From Dastarcus helophoroides (lineage: Eukaryota > Arthropoda > Insecta > Coleoptera > Bothrideridae), in the NCBI GenBank assembly GCA_028583605.1, contig CM053332.1, positions 20,360,297 to 20,424,296 of the forward strand: a DNA stretch of 64,000 nt, read 5' to 3'. Within the stretch, counting starts at the first letter, position 1. Each line of letters starts with the position of its first letter. A program made the translations under genes and the position numbers. The notes under the pieces are model-generated. The model was not told the origin of the DNA, did not search any database, and saw only the letters and a program-made list of their open reading frames with translations. Below, in pieces: positions 34,905 through 47,600 of the stretch.

Positions 34905-35058
34905 GGTTATGAATGCGAAAAATTAAAATACAGAACTTGTCCCATTGGTTTCTTGGTTTCAGGGGATAAGTTCTGTATTTCAATTTTTGAAAGAAACCAA
35001 GGTGGTCCTTGGTTTTTTTCAAAAATTGAAATACAGAACTTCTTGGTCCGTTCCACCA
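34905..35058. mobile_element. Foldback outer-end fragments
   Basis: Scrambled outer arms (GAAATACAGAACTTGTCCC, GTTTCAGGGGATAAG, GTGGTCCTTGG, GGTCCGTTCCACC) occur without the AACGCGTTTCG core. Several breakpoints indicate rearrangement of foldback arms. Confidence 0.65.
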
Positions 35059-35059
35059 A

Positions 35060-36084
35060 AAATGAATACGAAAAGTTTAACAAAGTAAATAGGAAGGCAT
35101 CCTATTTGTAAATAGAGGTAGATGGATGTAAATTAAAAATGTTTCTAGTTTTCACAAAGAAAAACAATCGCTAACCCTTCAAGGATGGTACGGATGATAC
35201 ATGTAGAGAACACGCTGATACAAAACAGAGCCTTGTGGTACCCCATTCGTTGGCTTCAATTTCAAAACTAATAATTCAATATTTAATTTGTTTCTATCAA
35301 CATAAGACACAATAATTAACTCTTTCATAAAATAATCATATTTTTTTTTCAGTAGCCATGTCTCTCCTCTCCATACGTCATTAACCATGTCCTAGCGTAC
35401 TTTCTCACTGAACATCTTACACGACTCCAGGAATTTTTTGTAGTATGCTACGAATAATAGGACCATCTAGCGTTTGCATGTTTTAATTGTCATCAATTTA
35501 CGTGTGGCAGCCTTAATTACTTCATGTAAATACCTTCTGTAAAGTGCAATCAGTGTAAAGTTCAGGTTATTACCGTTACCATTTCTTCAACAGCTTAACC
35601 TTAGCGGAAAGTAGTTTATAACAACGATGTCAAATATATTCAATTTACTGTGTACTTGTCTAATGATCTTTAAAACCAAATTCAACAGAGTCATTCAGAG
35701 ACATATTTTACTGTCACATCTTTAGTTTAATTTTTGGGAGTTTTCATTAGTGATATGAGCATTCAGGTTCTCTATTCACAAATCAGATAATTTATACGTC
35801 TGAAAACATGTGAAAGTGAGATTTTAATTTATCTCACTTATCAAAACGTTTTCAACAACACTAAAACTTGATAATAATATTTTTTAGATAGATCTATTTG
35901 ATCAGATTGATAACAGTTATTATCGGTGTCATGTAATCAGATATATGATATAACCAGTAATCAGATATATGATATAACCAAAGTTACGAAGGTCACTGCC
36001 GTAAGATAACTTTTTAATCTTGTAATATTGGTTGCATAGAAACACGCCATTAACACCAGCGCCTTCGGTGTGACATACGTTTAG
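35060..36084 (-). pseudogene. Unique intron sequence with a reverse transcriptase scrap
   Basis: On the minus strand at about 35210-35260 the frame reads LKPTNGVPQGSVL, matching the (G)VPQGSVLGP motif of LINE reverse transcriptases. Similarity ends on both sides within about 30 codons, so it is a fragment. Otherwise the stretch is non-repetitive, apart from a short tandem duplication of TAATCAGATATATGATATAA (35935-35980). Confidence 0.45.
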
Positions 36085-36088
36085 GTAT

Positions 36089-37676
36089 TGTTACGGGCTT
36101 ATCGGTTCGATTGATTACACTTATCGAATAAGACCCACTTTATTACTGAACCAGTGGCGGCTGGTGATAATAAAATTTGGGGGTTGCAAAGAGACATTTG
36201 CAAAAATGTGCCGAAACTGGAAATTTTCAATTAAGCTGGAGGAATTAAGAGATATTTTATTTTCGCAAAAAACAGACATAAAAACAAGAGAAAGTCCATC
36301 TTTGGCTTTTTTTGCCATTTTTGGAACTTTGGCAGCTGCAAATTTACCAATAACTTTTTACTGAAGTCGAGTATTCCTTGGATTAAGTCCTTTTCTTTGA
36401 AGACACCGTTAATGCGGACAATCTTTCCTGGCATAATGTATTTTTTAAAAGAGTTTTTATTCTTTCCAGACTGGGGAAGCACCATTCTGCTTCACCAGAA
36501 GGAAGAAGAAGGATTTTTAAAAGATTTAGAGTTTCATTAAGCTCACTATTTTCTGAAATAATGTTATATAGTACAAGTAAACCAAAAGCCGATTTAAACT
36601 TTTCTGTTTCGTAAATTAGGGTTAGTTTAGTTCTTAGTTTTTGTAAATTAAAAAATGGATGAACCTTGGCGGTTTCTTTAAAATTCTTTTCAGGAAAAGT
36701 GATTCTATGTTGGGTAAACTTTTTAGAAAAAAATAATATAATAAGGTTGCTGCAATTAAAAGGCCAGTGAAGCTGAATCGTTTTTTAGCTTAGCAGATAA
36801 CAATATCGCATAGGTACTCCTTTAGCTTCGCGAACTACTTCTGTTAAAACTTCGCTTTTTACAAAACACCGTCTGCACAATATTTAAGTCTGGAATAGGT
36901 CATCCACGTCGCTTAATTTCCAGTTTTTTCGACACAAATCGGTTACAGAATGGCTGTGCAATTAAACTTTGCACTGAATTCATTTTTATTTGGGTTTCAA
37001 GACTCAGAACATTGCCCGATGACAGATTTTAATAGCGAATCGGTATTTGGTTTGCACCCACAAGTGCAACCTAATGCTTGCTTATGGGCAAGTATTTTAA
37101 GCGAACAAAATGTAAGTTAAGGCGCAGGTGCATATGTTTAAAGCAAAGTTTGCAGTCTAGCCTGCAAACTTTGCAAACCGTGGACCCAATATGTCATCAA
37201 ACGCTTATGAATCGGCGGAATCTGCAATATTCAGCAGTATGGTTGGTAGCGATAAATCTGTTATCAATAAATAAAATAAACAACATAAAGAACAATTTAC
37301 TTTCTTTTTTATCCCAACGTTTTTTTGGAGGTTGCGCAAACCTGCAAACCTTAGCACTAGCCGCCACTGTACTGAACTCAACTTTGATCACCACAATTGA
37401 CAATTAACTCACTTATTATTAACTTCTACTAACTCACTAATTACACTGACTCTAACTGACTGACTCGAGGGAAAGCTGACCGCCTCTTTATAGTTTTGGC
37501 CCCCGGCTTCTAGAACTTTTCGGCAGGTAAGGCTTATCGTTTGCCGAAATTTCTGGAACGCTTATCTGCCATTTGTTTCGTTATCGCGGCCGCTTTCCCC
37601 TTATCAGATCCTTCTAGAAACTTTTTTTATTTATTAAATTATACAATTCTATTACATCTATTTACATTCCGTTACA
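36089..37676 (-). mobile_element. Solo LTR of the Gypsy family (copy 2), interrupted by a hAT
   Basis: LTR sequence at 36089-36151 and 37378-37676 adds up to about 362 bp, from TGTTACGGGCTTATCGG to ACATTCCGTTACA. A 4-bp target duplication GTAT flanks it (36085-36088, 37677-37680). A hAT element splits it. Orientation is the same as the other two LTR insertions, sense to the host gene. Confidence 0.92.
36152..37369 (-). mobile_element. hAT element, 1218 bp, with 8-bp target duplication
   Basis: Terminal inverted repeat CAGTGGCGGCT(G/A)GTG at both ends; perfect 8-bp duplication TACTGAAC at 36144-36151 and 37370-37377, diagnostic of hAT transposition. On the minus strand around 36380-36720, a decayed transposase C-terminus can be read with frameshifts (KVYP, LPQSGKNK/SLERIKTLLKN, CQERLSALTV), matching the hAT dimerisation region of zinc-finger MYM-type-1-like transposases. 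The rest of the transposase is missing, so the copy was mobilised in trans. The ORFs at 36164-36485 and 37078-37407 are not intact genes. Confidence 0.92.
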
Positions 37677-37680
37677 GTAT

Positions 37681-40600
37681 TTAGTCCTAACAAATCAATT
37701 CAGGCCCGTAACCAGGGGGGGCTGGGGTGCTGCAGCCCCCCCGAAATATTTTGGCTTCACACTAGATAGAATAGAATTTTCCAGATATGCGACCTTTTTA
37801 AAAACCATCCTTAATGGATCATTTTGTTTTCGTACCGAAATGCAAGGATGTTTTTTTTTCAAATTTGGCGCCATTTCTTTTTATTAGAGACCGATTTTAA
37901 GCACAATCAAGCAAGGTAAAAAGGTGAGCAAAATGTTAAATTAGGCAAAAACGGAAAGCTAAAGAAGTCACCAAAAGGGTAAAATACTCTAAGGCATTAA
38001 CAGGCCAAAACTAACAATTAACAAAAAAAAAAACATTTTAATATCTTAGTCGAAATTAGAAAAAATAATAGATTTTAGGTTATACTCAGGATATTCAGAA
38101 GGAGTATAACATTTTCAAATGAAGAAGCTCTTAAAATTTCGAGTTCATTCTCGAATTTTCGCCCTAAACCTTAAAATTTTTACCTTAAACTCATTCGAAT
38201 TTTTTCCAAAATTTTGACATTTAAATCTGAGATTTCGTTTCTAGAAAAATTTAAACTTTTCTTAAAATTTCCTTTTTTTTTATTTGAAATTTCAATCTTA
38301 CGTTTTGAATTTTATTAAAATAATGTTGAATTTGCAAGTTTTTCAAGCTTAAATTCCCTATTTTGAAAAAAAAATTCAAATTTTGAGAACTGGAAATTTA
38401 TACAAGCGATTTTTCGAGATTTTACACCAAATTTTAAGAAAAACTTGTATTTTGTAATAATAGTTTTACAGTTTTGGAATTTAAAAATTAAAATCTTTAA
38501 TTCGGTTTTTGAATAAAATTTTGAATATTAGGCCTTTTGCTAAAAAATCAAAATATCTTATAGGCCACTATTTTGAGTAGATATTTTTTAATAAGTTATT
38601 TTTATGAATTTCTTCTGTAATTTTTCTAACATGGCGATTGAACTTTAAAAAAATGTCTAAAATGTCGATTCTTTTATAAATTTCAAGTTTTACACTAAAA
38701 CTTGAGCATTTTTAAGTTGGAAAATTCAGGATTTTATTAATAACCTTAATCCATCTGTTTAATTCGGAATTTTTTGTTATGAAGTTGATTTGTTTATATT
38801 TCGATTACGATTTCGACGCAAATTCGACTTTTTTCTCCAAAATTCGAATTCCAAGTGAAAACTTCCAAAAAAATATTGAAATTTCTATCTTAATTATCAA
38901 ATATCAACTTTAATTAAGAATTTATTTTACTTTTAATCACGACATTTCAACTTTAAATTCATATTTTTAGAAAAACTTGATTTATAAAATTTTTACGACT
39001 TTTTACGATTAGTTTAAAAATGTCAAGATTAAAGTCGAAATTTTGAAAAAAAAATGAGCTTAATGACTTAAGTTTATTTTTCAAAATTTTTACATTAGCA
39101 CTGGTTCAAAATTCGGACTTTTTCAAAATATTCTGACTTTCTAGACATTTAATTTATAAAAAATCCCCTGGCCATTTTGAGAAAACACTAAAAGTTTCAG
39201 GAAATATCAAAGTTTATTTTTTGAATTTTGTTTCAAGACAAAATTTTAAGTGTTATTAGTTTTTGTTAATAGATTTTATCTTTTAGAAATGAGAGTTTTT
39301 TTTTAGAAAATTTTGACTTCAAATCTTTTTTTTTCAAAAATTATGGCTTCTTTTTTCTTCGGATTTAGAGAGTAATTCTAAATGTCAACTTATTTCTAAA
39401 ATTTCGAATTTAAAAAACTAAAAATTTCGAGTTCGAACAGGTCACATTAACAATTAACGTATCCTAATTTTGTTCGAAAATTCACGTTTTTAAAAAAGTT
39501 AATATTTCCAGAAATGTTTAATAATGAATTTTGGTTATTTTTAAGTATAAACAGGGTTGTTTCTCTAACATTTCGACTTTAAATAAAATTTAGTCTTTCC
39601 TTAGCAAGTATAACCATTTTTATCGACATGTTGACTGTTATTCTTTAATTATAGACATTTTTCTCAAAATTTTAAGTTAAGACTTAGACTATAAGTTTAG
39701 GTTAGGAATTTTCGACTTTTACCTTGAAAACTCAAAATTTCCAGGACTTGGAATCTTGAGATTAATTTTGAAAAATTCTTAATCATAAATTTAGTTTGTT
39801 TTTCCTCAAAATTTAAACTTTTTCCAAGAACGTCAATTTTTTTCTTGAAATTTGGATATTCTTTCGAGATTTTGAATTAAGAGACAAAGTAAAAAATAAC
39901 ACAAAATATTCACATTCAAATTAGCACTTTTGCATTTAAAATCTAACTTCTGCTAATATTTTTAGCAATAATTCGAAATGTTTAATATAAAGGTATATTT
40001 TAAGTGTAAAAATAGAGAATCTGCAACAAATGCAATTATTTCTAAACTTTAATTTTCTATAGAAATATGGATATTTCAAAATCAACGACAAATTTTCTGA
40101 AAAGAAAGCGAATTTCAATTTTAACGACGAAATTGTACGAAAAATTTTAGCTGTATCTAAAAAGTTTGTGAAGAGATTAAACATTTTGAGATTCGATTTG
40201 TGACACAAACGTTCAAGAAGTTTCGCGAAAATAATATTTAAAAAACACACAATTTTGACTCCGAAATTCTAAACAATCTGAAACAAATATGGCAATTTCG
40301 AGGCTAAAGTCGAAATCTTGAGAAAAAAAATCAAAGTTTTCAGAATAAACATTACTATTTTAGCGTAAACAAAATCGTTGGAAGTCATCATTTAAGCTTT
40401 ACTCTAAAAATTTCGACCCCAATTTCGATCCCAGCTTTAAATTGGTATATAATGTTGTATTTTTTCCTGAAATTTGTACATAAAATTTAAAAATGTCAAG
40501 GTTAAATACGAAATAGCGAGATTTTGGCGAAAGTTTTAATAAAAAAATTATATCTTGAAATTTTAGGAAGTTTTAGAAAATCGGAAGTGCACAAATCATA

Positions 40601-41267
40601 AGAATTTAAATTTGGGATTTCGAAAAAAAATTGAAATACTAAGAGGTGGAATTTGAAAGAAAATATTGACCAAAAATCGAAAATTTAACTAACTTAAAAA
40701 AATGGAGATCAAATTAGGAAAGGAAAATCGAAGTTTAAGGAAATAAGTTAATTTGGAGTTTTCTAAAAAGAGTTCAAATTTCCAGAAAAACTCGAATTTG
40801 CAAATAAAATTGTAAGAAAAACCGAGTTTCCCTAGCTTGAAAGAAAAGCGCCCTACTGCTTCATTCTAAAGTTACTAAGATATATTTTTTTTATTTTGAA
40901 CTCGAAATTTTAAGAGAAGAAAAGAAATATTTCGAGTAATTTCCAGATAAAAGTCACAATTTCAATAAAATGTAGAAAATTTTGAAACAAGATTCAAGTT
41001 TTAATTTGAAATTTTAATGTGGATTGAAATTTTGTGAATAAACTCAATATTTTCAAGGAACTGTGGAAATTGTTAGCTTCAATCGAATTTTTTAAACAGA
41101 AACGAGAGACTGAAAGTAAACTCCTAATTTCGAGGTCAAAGTTGCACGGATTTGTGAAATATTTTGAAAAAGTAATTGAAATTTCTAAGAAAAATTCCTC
41201 ACTTAAGGGTAAATTAAAAACTGTTTTAAGTACATAAATTCAATGAACCAAAATAAACTAATATTTT
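37681..41267. other. Degenerate AT-rich intron DNA
   Basis: 37704-37760 (GGCCCGTAACCAGGGGGGGC, GCAGCCCCCCCGAAA) resembles the end of a common hAT-like element, without a partner. From 38000 to 41260 the DNA is mixed-orientation satellite-like sequence with no regular period or coding signal. Confidence 0.45.
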
Positions 41268-41356
41268 TCCGGTTTCGGTCTGGTTTTTCGTTCCGACGAA
41301 AATAACGGTTTTTTTTCGGTTTCCGGTTTTCGATTTAGTTCCGGTTCGAAGCCCTG
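41268..41356. repeat. CCGGTT-rich MITE fragment, second copy
   Basis: TTTTTCCGGTTTCGGTCTGG through CCGGTTCGAAGCCCTG; it shares its end with 34000-34136. Confidence 0.55.
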
Positions 41357-42022
41357 AAATTTCCAAAAGTATGGTAATAAAAAAAATTGGCACAATAATA
41401 GAATTTTTGTTTTTTCTTTATGGAATATCGCTTTTTATTTTATAGTTTTCTAATTTCCAGATAATCCCCAATACACTTGTAAGTTAAAAATATATCAGAC
41501 TGGATTCAAGTGGCCTTCGAACGCAAATAAACCAAAACGGATTTTTATGATACTTATTTGTGATTTAAAGCGAAACTGGTGGGTGTCGACAATAGACAAT
41601 GATCTCCTATTGCTCCAATTCATTAAAAATAACTCATGCAAGTGAATAATTCAATGCTTAATGATGCGAACCTTCCGCCCATTTACGCGTTAATTTATCA
41701 AAATTGAGGCCGCGTCGAAAGTGCGTACGTTCTAAGGACTGCTTTTGTTCGACAGGTATCGACTATTGGAACACAAATAATTGCACCGACCTTTTAAGGA
41801 AGACAATTAATTGGTCCCATTTAGCATTGAATAAACCGCTCGATACATTCAGTGTCAGAATAACAGGTCAAAATAACCCACATAAGAATATCCAAATTTT
41901 CGATCACTTCTCCAGTTAATCGTAAGTCGTAATTTCTGTTAATCCAAATGTATGTAAGTCTCAATTAAAAACAGAATTTAAAATTATCTATTCTGGACCG
42001 GATTTTGTGAATATTACTGCTT
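41357..42022. other. Unique intron island downstream of exon 43218-43429
   Basis: Non-repetitive sequence. A 71-codon plus-strand open frame (41704-41919) has no recognisable domain. No exon of the host gene is identified here. Confidence 0.35.
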
Positions 42023-42285
42023 TTGATGGAACGGACTGGTCCTTGGTTATCTTCAAAAATTGAAACACAGAACTTGTCCCCTGAAACCAAGAAAGATTAA
42101 AAAACACAACAGAGGTTACTGGCTAACGCGTTTCGGCAGCCAAGCTGTCATCTTCAGAGAGAAACTGTATCTCTCTAAAGATGACAGCTTGGCTGTCGAA
42201 ACGCGTTAGCCAATAACCTCTGTTGTGTTTTTTAATCTTTCTTGGTTTCAGGGGACAAGTTCTGTGTTTCAATTTTTGAATATTA
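42023..42285. mobile_element. Foldback element, copy 10 (near-perfect hairpin)
   Basis: GATGGAACGGACTGGTCC outer end, then arms matching almost base for base: GGTTACTGGCTAACGCG against CGCGTTAGCCAATAACC, and CAAGCTGTCATCTTCAGAG against CTCTAAAGATGACAGCTTG. The shared variant TTACTGGCTAACGCG, found in both arms and not in other copies, shows that the two arms of one element share changes, as expected if one arm templates the other. Confidence 0.85.
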
Positions 42286-42425
42286 CTGCTGCCATAAATT
42301 TAGTATTATTTATATCAGAAGATAATTTAACTGAAACATTCTCTGAAATAGTAAATTTACTAAATATAATTTTGACATTACCAAATACAACTACAGTATG
42401 AAAGTGCTGTTTTTCGATGTTAAAA

Positions 42426-42990
42426 AGGATTGAAATACAAATCTTGTCCTCTGAAACCAAGAAAGATTAAAAAAATACAACAAAGGTTGCTCTAACGCGT
42501 TTCGATATCCAAGCAATCATCTTCAGAAAGATACCTCTCTCGGATATCTCTCTGAAGATGATAACTTGCTCTAACGCGTTTCGATAGTCAAGTTATCATC
42601 TTCAGAGAGATATCTCTTTAAGGTTGCTCTAGCGTGTTTCGATTGTCAAGATAGTCAGAGAGATATCTCTCTGAAGACGAAATCAAGAAAGATAAAAAAC
42701 AGAAACAAAGGTTGCTCTAACTCGCTTCGATAGCCAAATTGTCAGCTTCAGAGAGTATCTCCACACTACTCGCGTTACTTTCTTTGGTTATCTTCAAAAA
42801 CTGAAATAAAAATCTTATTCCCTGAATTTCCAGTATCCAGTATCTCCCTGAAGACGATGACTTGACTATCAAAACGCGTTAGAGCAACCTTTGTTGTGTT
42901 TTTTTAATATTTCTTGGTTTCAGGGGACAAGTTCTCTACATCAATTTTTGAAGATAACCAAGGACCAATCCGTTCCGCTAAAAAAAAACT
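42426..42990. mobile_element. Foldback cluster, copies 11 (tandem arms and inverted composite)
   Basis: Several arms are strung together: GCTCTAACGCGTTTCG occurs at about 42490 and 42570, with CTCTCTGAAGATGA turns between. 42655-42990 is the reverse complement of the composite at 34494-34832 and ends in CAAGGACCAATCCGTTCCGC. Confidence 0.75.
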
Positions 42991-43217
42991 TAAAAAGGAC
43001 TAAAAGTTTCTTATGTAATAGCACGAACAATGACAATTTAAATATATCCGTCAATATAAATTTGATGAAGGATGTAGACTATTTTGATGAGAAAGTGATA
43101 CAACAGAATACTTTATTTCGTTGAAAGATAGAACTGATTTTATTTATAAAAAATCTGATGGTTTGTGCATTAGATAAAAAATAAAGTTTTTCCGTTTTTG
43201 TGCATTATGGTATTTAC
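42991..43217. other. Unique intron sequence beside the exon donor
   Basis: AT-rich and non-repetitive, ending at the donor GTAAAT (43212-43217 on the minus strand). No other feature is seen. Confidence 0.4.
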
Positions 43218-43429
43218 CTGTATCGCGAACAGTCCCATCGTGACGAGTCCAATCCAGCTGTGGAGCGAGTAGAAATTGGGTATGGCTTGTGGTCGGGCTA
43301 AATTATGGGAATCCAATACTGCAATGAAGCCTACAGCTACGCATGGAATGGCAAGAGCATGGAATACTGTGTGAAGGAGTTTGACGTAGATTCGTCGGCA
43401 GCATCTGCATATCCTGTAGAGGAGTACGG
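43218..43429 (-). CDS. Cytochrome b561, internal exon (helices 2-4)
   Basis: Acceptor TGTATTTGCAG, donor GTAAAT; 212 nt. The first two bases complete a Ser codon (T from exon 57866-58089 plus CC), then 70 codons end in phase 0. The peptide reads VLLYRICRCCRRIYVKLLHT, where (L/V)LLYR is the conserved cytosolic ascorbate-side motif and KLLH carries a heme-ligand histidine (exon residue 19); then the third helix, AVLDSHNL, and NFYSLHSWIG with the second histidine (residue 56) in the invariant SLHSW motif, followed by the start of helix 4 (LVTMGLFAIQ). All key residues of the family are present and the frame is intact. This is the most diagnostic exon of the gene. Confidence 0.95.
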
Positions 43430-43717
43430 CTGCAAATACAACGTTAATTACAAATTTATTACGTTTTCAAAAATCAACAATTATTGCAATTTAACGGTCT
43501 GATATGAATCCATAGAAAAATTGCGTGTTGATAATATTGTATAATTAATAGTTGCACTTTCAGCCCAAGTTGTGTTTACACGCTGTGACAAAGAAAATCC
43601 ATTACAAGTAAACCTATCAGATGTATAACGATAACAAGCTTTCCCTTTTACTTGTTACAGATTCGTATCTACATAATAGTAATTTGTTTCCAGCATTTAT
43701 TTTTAATTATGAATCAT
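43430..43717. other. Unique intron sequence upstream of exon 43218-43429
   Basis: Non-repetitive AT-rich intron leading to the acceptor; no other feature. Confidence 0.4.
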
Positions 43718-44640
43718 GAATGAATCTAACTACAAGATCACAACACAGTTGTACTTTACAATACGAAGCATTTACAGAAACGGCAAATATCAAAGTTCGA
43801 AATAAAATCCGAAATTTCCAGAAAAAGACGAATTTTGAGCAAGGACTTCGGAAAAATTGAGAAAAAGAGACTTCGAAAAAATTGAGAAAAGAGACTTCGA
43901 AAAAATTGAGAAAAAGGAAGAGATTTGGAAAAAATTGAGAAAAAGGCAAAGATTTCGAAAAATATGAATTTATTAAAAGTTCTCAATAAAAGGAAAACTT
44001 TTAGAAAAAAAAACGTAGAATTTTGATAGCAGATTGAAACCCAGGACAAATTAAAAACCTGAAATGTTTAGATAATTTTGAATTTTTCAAAATACAGTAA
44101 AATTTCGAAAAGAGAAATTGTAAAAATTAAGTGGAAGCTTAGAAAAAATTGTCGATCGATGAATGAATCTAATTACAAGATCACAACACAGTTGTACTAT
44201 ACAATACGAAGCATTTACAGAAACGGCAAATATTAAAGTTCGAAATAAAAGCCGAAATTTCCAGAAAAAGACGAATTTTGAAAAAGCGATTTCGAAAAAA
44301 TTGAGAAAAAGAGACTTCGAAAAAATTGAGAAAAAGAGACTTCAAAAAAATTGAGAAAAAGAGACTTCAAACAAATTGAGAAAAAGACACTTCGAAAAAA
44401 TTGAGAAAAAGGAAGAGATTGCGAAAAAATTGAGAAAAAGGAAGAGATTTCGAAAAAGGCGAGTTTATCAAAAGTTCTCAATAAAAGGTAAACTTTCAGA
44501 AAAAAAAACGTAGAATTTTGATAGCAGATTGAAACCCAGGACAAATTAAAAACCTGAAATGTTTAGATAATTTTGAATTTTTCGAAATACGGTAAAATTT
44601 CGAAAAGAGAAATTGTAAAAATTAACTGAAGCGTAGAAAA
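43718..44640. repeat. Direct repeat, 443-bp unit x2, with 25-bp sub-repeats
   Basis: GAATGAATCTAA(C/T)TACAAGA starts at 43718 and 44161. Each unit contains a run of the 25-bp sub-repeat GACTTCGAAAAAATTGAGAA, three to four times in the first unit and about seven times in the second. The two copies differ mostly in sub-repeat number. Confidence 0.88.
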
Positions 44641-47600
44641 AATTGTCGATCTCTAAAAAGGTCGAACTTTTTCAGTGAAGTAGAAAAAAGTCTAATTTTA
44701 GGAAGAATTTCAAGGAAAAAGTTTAGAACAGTTCGAAATTTCGCTAAAAAATTGCAATTTTCCAAAGAAAGCTACATTTTGAAAATAAGCTGGCAATTTC
44801 GAGGACAAGACGAATTAAAAAAACAACTCTAAATTCTTAGATAAATTCGAAATTTGAGAAAATTAAATAATTTGGAAAAAAAATTCCAGGAAAATTTCGA
44901 GAAGTGTTGAACTTTGAAAAGGTCAACATTTCTCAGAAAAAGCCGAATTATGAGAAAACGGAAGAGATTTCGAAAAAAAATTAGGAAAAATAAAGAGATT
45001 TAAAAAAAATGAATTTGTCTTAAGGCGGAAAATGGGAGAAATTTTGAAAAACATTAATTTATCGAAAGTTTTCAAAAAAGTCAAACTTAAAAAAAAACGT
45101 CGAGTTTTGACAATAGTTTGAAACCCAAAACAAATTTAAAAACCAGAAATTTGTAGACAATTTTGAATCTTTTTGAAAAATTGCAAAATTTCGAAACGAG
45201 AAATTGTAAGAATAAACTGGAAGCTTAAAAAAAATTGTCGATCTCTAAAAAAGTCGAAGTTTTTCAGTGAAGAAGAAAAAAGTTAAAGTTCTTCGGTGAA
45301 GAAGAAAAAAGTCCAATTTTAGGAAGTATTTCATGGAAAACGTTTAGAACAGTTCGAAATTTCGCTAAAAAATTGCAATTTTCCAAAGAAAGCTACATTT
45401 TGAAAATAAGCTGGCAATTTCGAGGACAAGACGAATTAAAAAAACAACTCTAAATTCTCAGATAAATTCGAATTTTGAGAAAATTAAATAATTTCGAAAG
45501 AAAATTCCAGGAAAGTTTCGAGAAGTGTTGAACTTTAAAAAGGTCAACATTTCTCAGAAAAAGCCGAATTATGAGAAAACGGAAAAGATTTCGAAAAAAA
45601 ATTAGGAAAAATAAAGAGATTTAAAAAAAATGAATTTGTCTTAAGGCGGAAAATGGGAGAAATTTTGAAAAACATTAATTTATCGAAAGTTTTCAAAAAA
45701 GTCAAACTTAAAAAAAAACGTCGAGTTTCGACAATAGTTTGAAACCCAAAACCAATTTAAAAACCAGATATTTTTAAACAATTTTGAATCTTTTTGAAAA
45801 ATTTGCAAAATTTCGAAAAGAGAATTTGTAAAAATAAACTGGAAGCTTAGAAAAAATTATCGATCTTTAAAAAAGCCGAAAATTTTCAGTGAAGAAGAAA
45901 AAAGTCTAATTTTAGGAACAATTTCAAGGAAAAAGTTTAGAACAGTTCGAAATTTCGGTAAAAAATTGCAATTTTTCAGAGAAAGCTAAATTTTGAGAAT
46001 AAGTTAGCAATTTCGAGGACAAGACAAATTAAAAAAACAACTCCAAATTTTCAGATAAATTCAAATTTTGAGAAAATTAAATAATTTCGAATGAAAATTC
46101 CAGGAAAGTTTCGAGAAGTGTTGAACTTTAAAAAGGTCAACATTTCTCAGAAAAAGCCGAATTATGAGGAAACGGAAAAGATTTCGAAAAAAAAATTAGG
46201 AAAAATAAAGAGATTTAAAAAAAATGAATTTGTCTTAAGGCGTAAAATGGGAGAAATTTTGAAAAACATTAATTTATCGAAAGTTTTCAAAAAAGTCAAA
46301 CTTAAAAAAAAACGTCGAGTTTCGACAATAGTTTGAAACCCAAAACAAATTTAAAAACCAGAAATTTTTAAACAATTTTGAATTTTTTTGAAGAATTGCA
46401 AAATTTCGAAACGAGAAATTGTAAGAATAAACTGGAAGCATAGAAAAAATTGTCGATCTCTAAAAAAGTTGAAATTTTTCAGTGAAGAAGAAAAAAGTTA
46501 AAGTTTTTCAGTGAAGAAGAAAAAAGTCCAATTTTAGGAAGTATTTCATGAAAAACGTTTAGAACAGTTCGAAATTTCGCTAAAAAATTGCAATTTTCCA
46601 GAGAAAGCTAAATTTTGAGAGTAAGTTGGCAATTTCGAGGACAAGACGAATTAAAAAAACAAGTCCAAATTCTCAGATAAATTCGAATTTTGAGAAAATT
46701 AAATAATTTCGAAAGAAAATTCCAGGAAAATTTCGAGAAGTGTTGAACTTTGAAAAGGTCAACATTTCTCAGAAAAAGCCGAATTATGAGAAAACGGAAA
46801 AGATTTCGAAAAAAAATTAGGAAAAATAAAGAGATTTAAAAAAAATGAATTTGTCTTAAGGCGGAAAATGGGAGAAATTTTGAAAAACATTAATTTATCG
46901 AAAGTTTTCAAAAAAGTCAAACTTAAAAAAAAACGTCGAGTTTCGACAATAGTTTGAAACCCAAAACAAATTTAAAAACCAGAAATTTTTAAACAATTTT
47001 GAATCTTTTTGAAAAATTGCAAAATTTCGAAACGAGAAATTGTAAGAATAAATTGGAAGCTTAGAAAAAATTGTCGATCTCTAAAAAAGTTGAAATTTTT
47101 CAGTGAAGAAGAAAAAAGTTAAAGTTTTTCAGTGAAGAAGAAAAAAGTCTAATTTTAGGAAGTATTTCATGGAAAACGTTTAGAACAGTTCGAAATTTCG
47201 CTAAAAAATTGCAATTTTCCAAAGAAAGCTAAATTTTGAGAATAAGTTGGCAATTTCGAGGACAAGACGAATTAAAAAAACAACTCCAAATTCTCAGATA
47301 AATTCGAATTTTGAGAAAATTAAATAATTTCGAAAGAAAATTCCAGGAAAATTTCGAGAAGTGTTGAACTTTAAAAAGGTCAACATTTCTCAGAAAAAGC
47401 CGAATTATGAGAAAAAGAAATAGATTTCAAAAAAAAATTGGGAAAAATGAAGAGATTAAAAAAATGAGTTTGTCTAATTCGGAAAATGGGAGAAATTTTG
47501 ACAAAAATTAATTTATTGAAAGTTTTCAAAAAAGGCAAAATTTTTAGAAAAAAAACGTCGAATTTTGACAATAGTTTGAAACCCAAAACAAATTTAAAAA

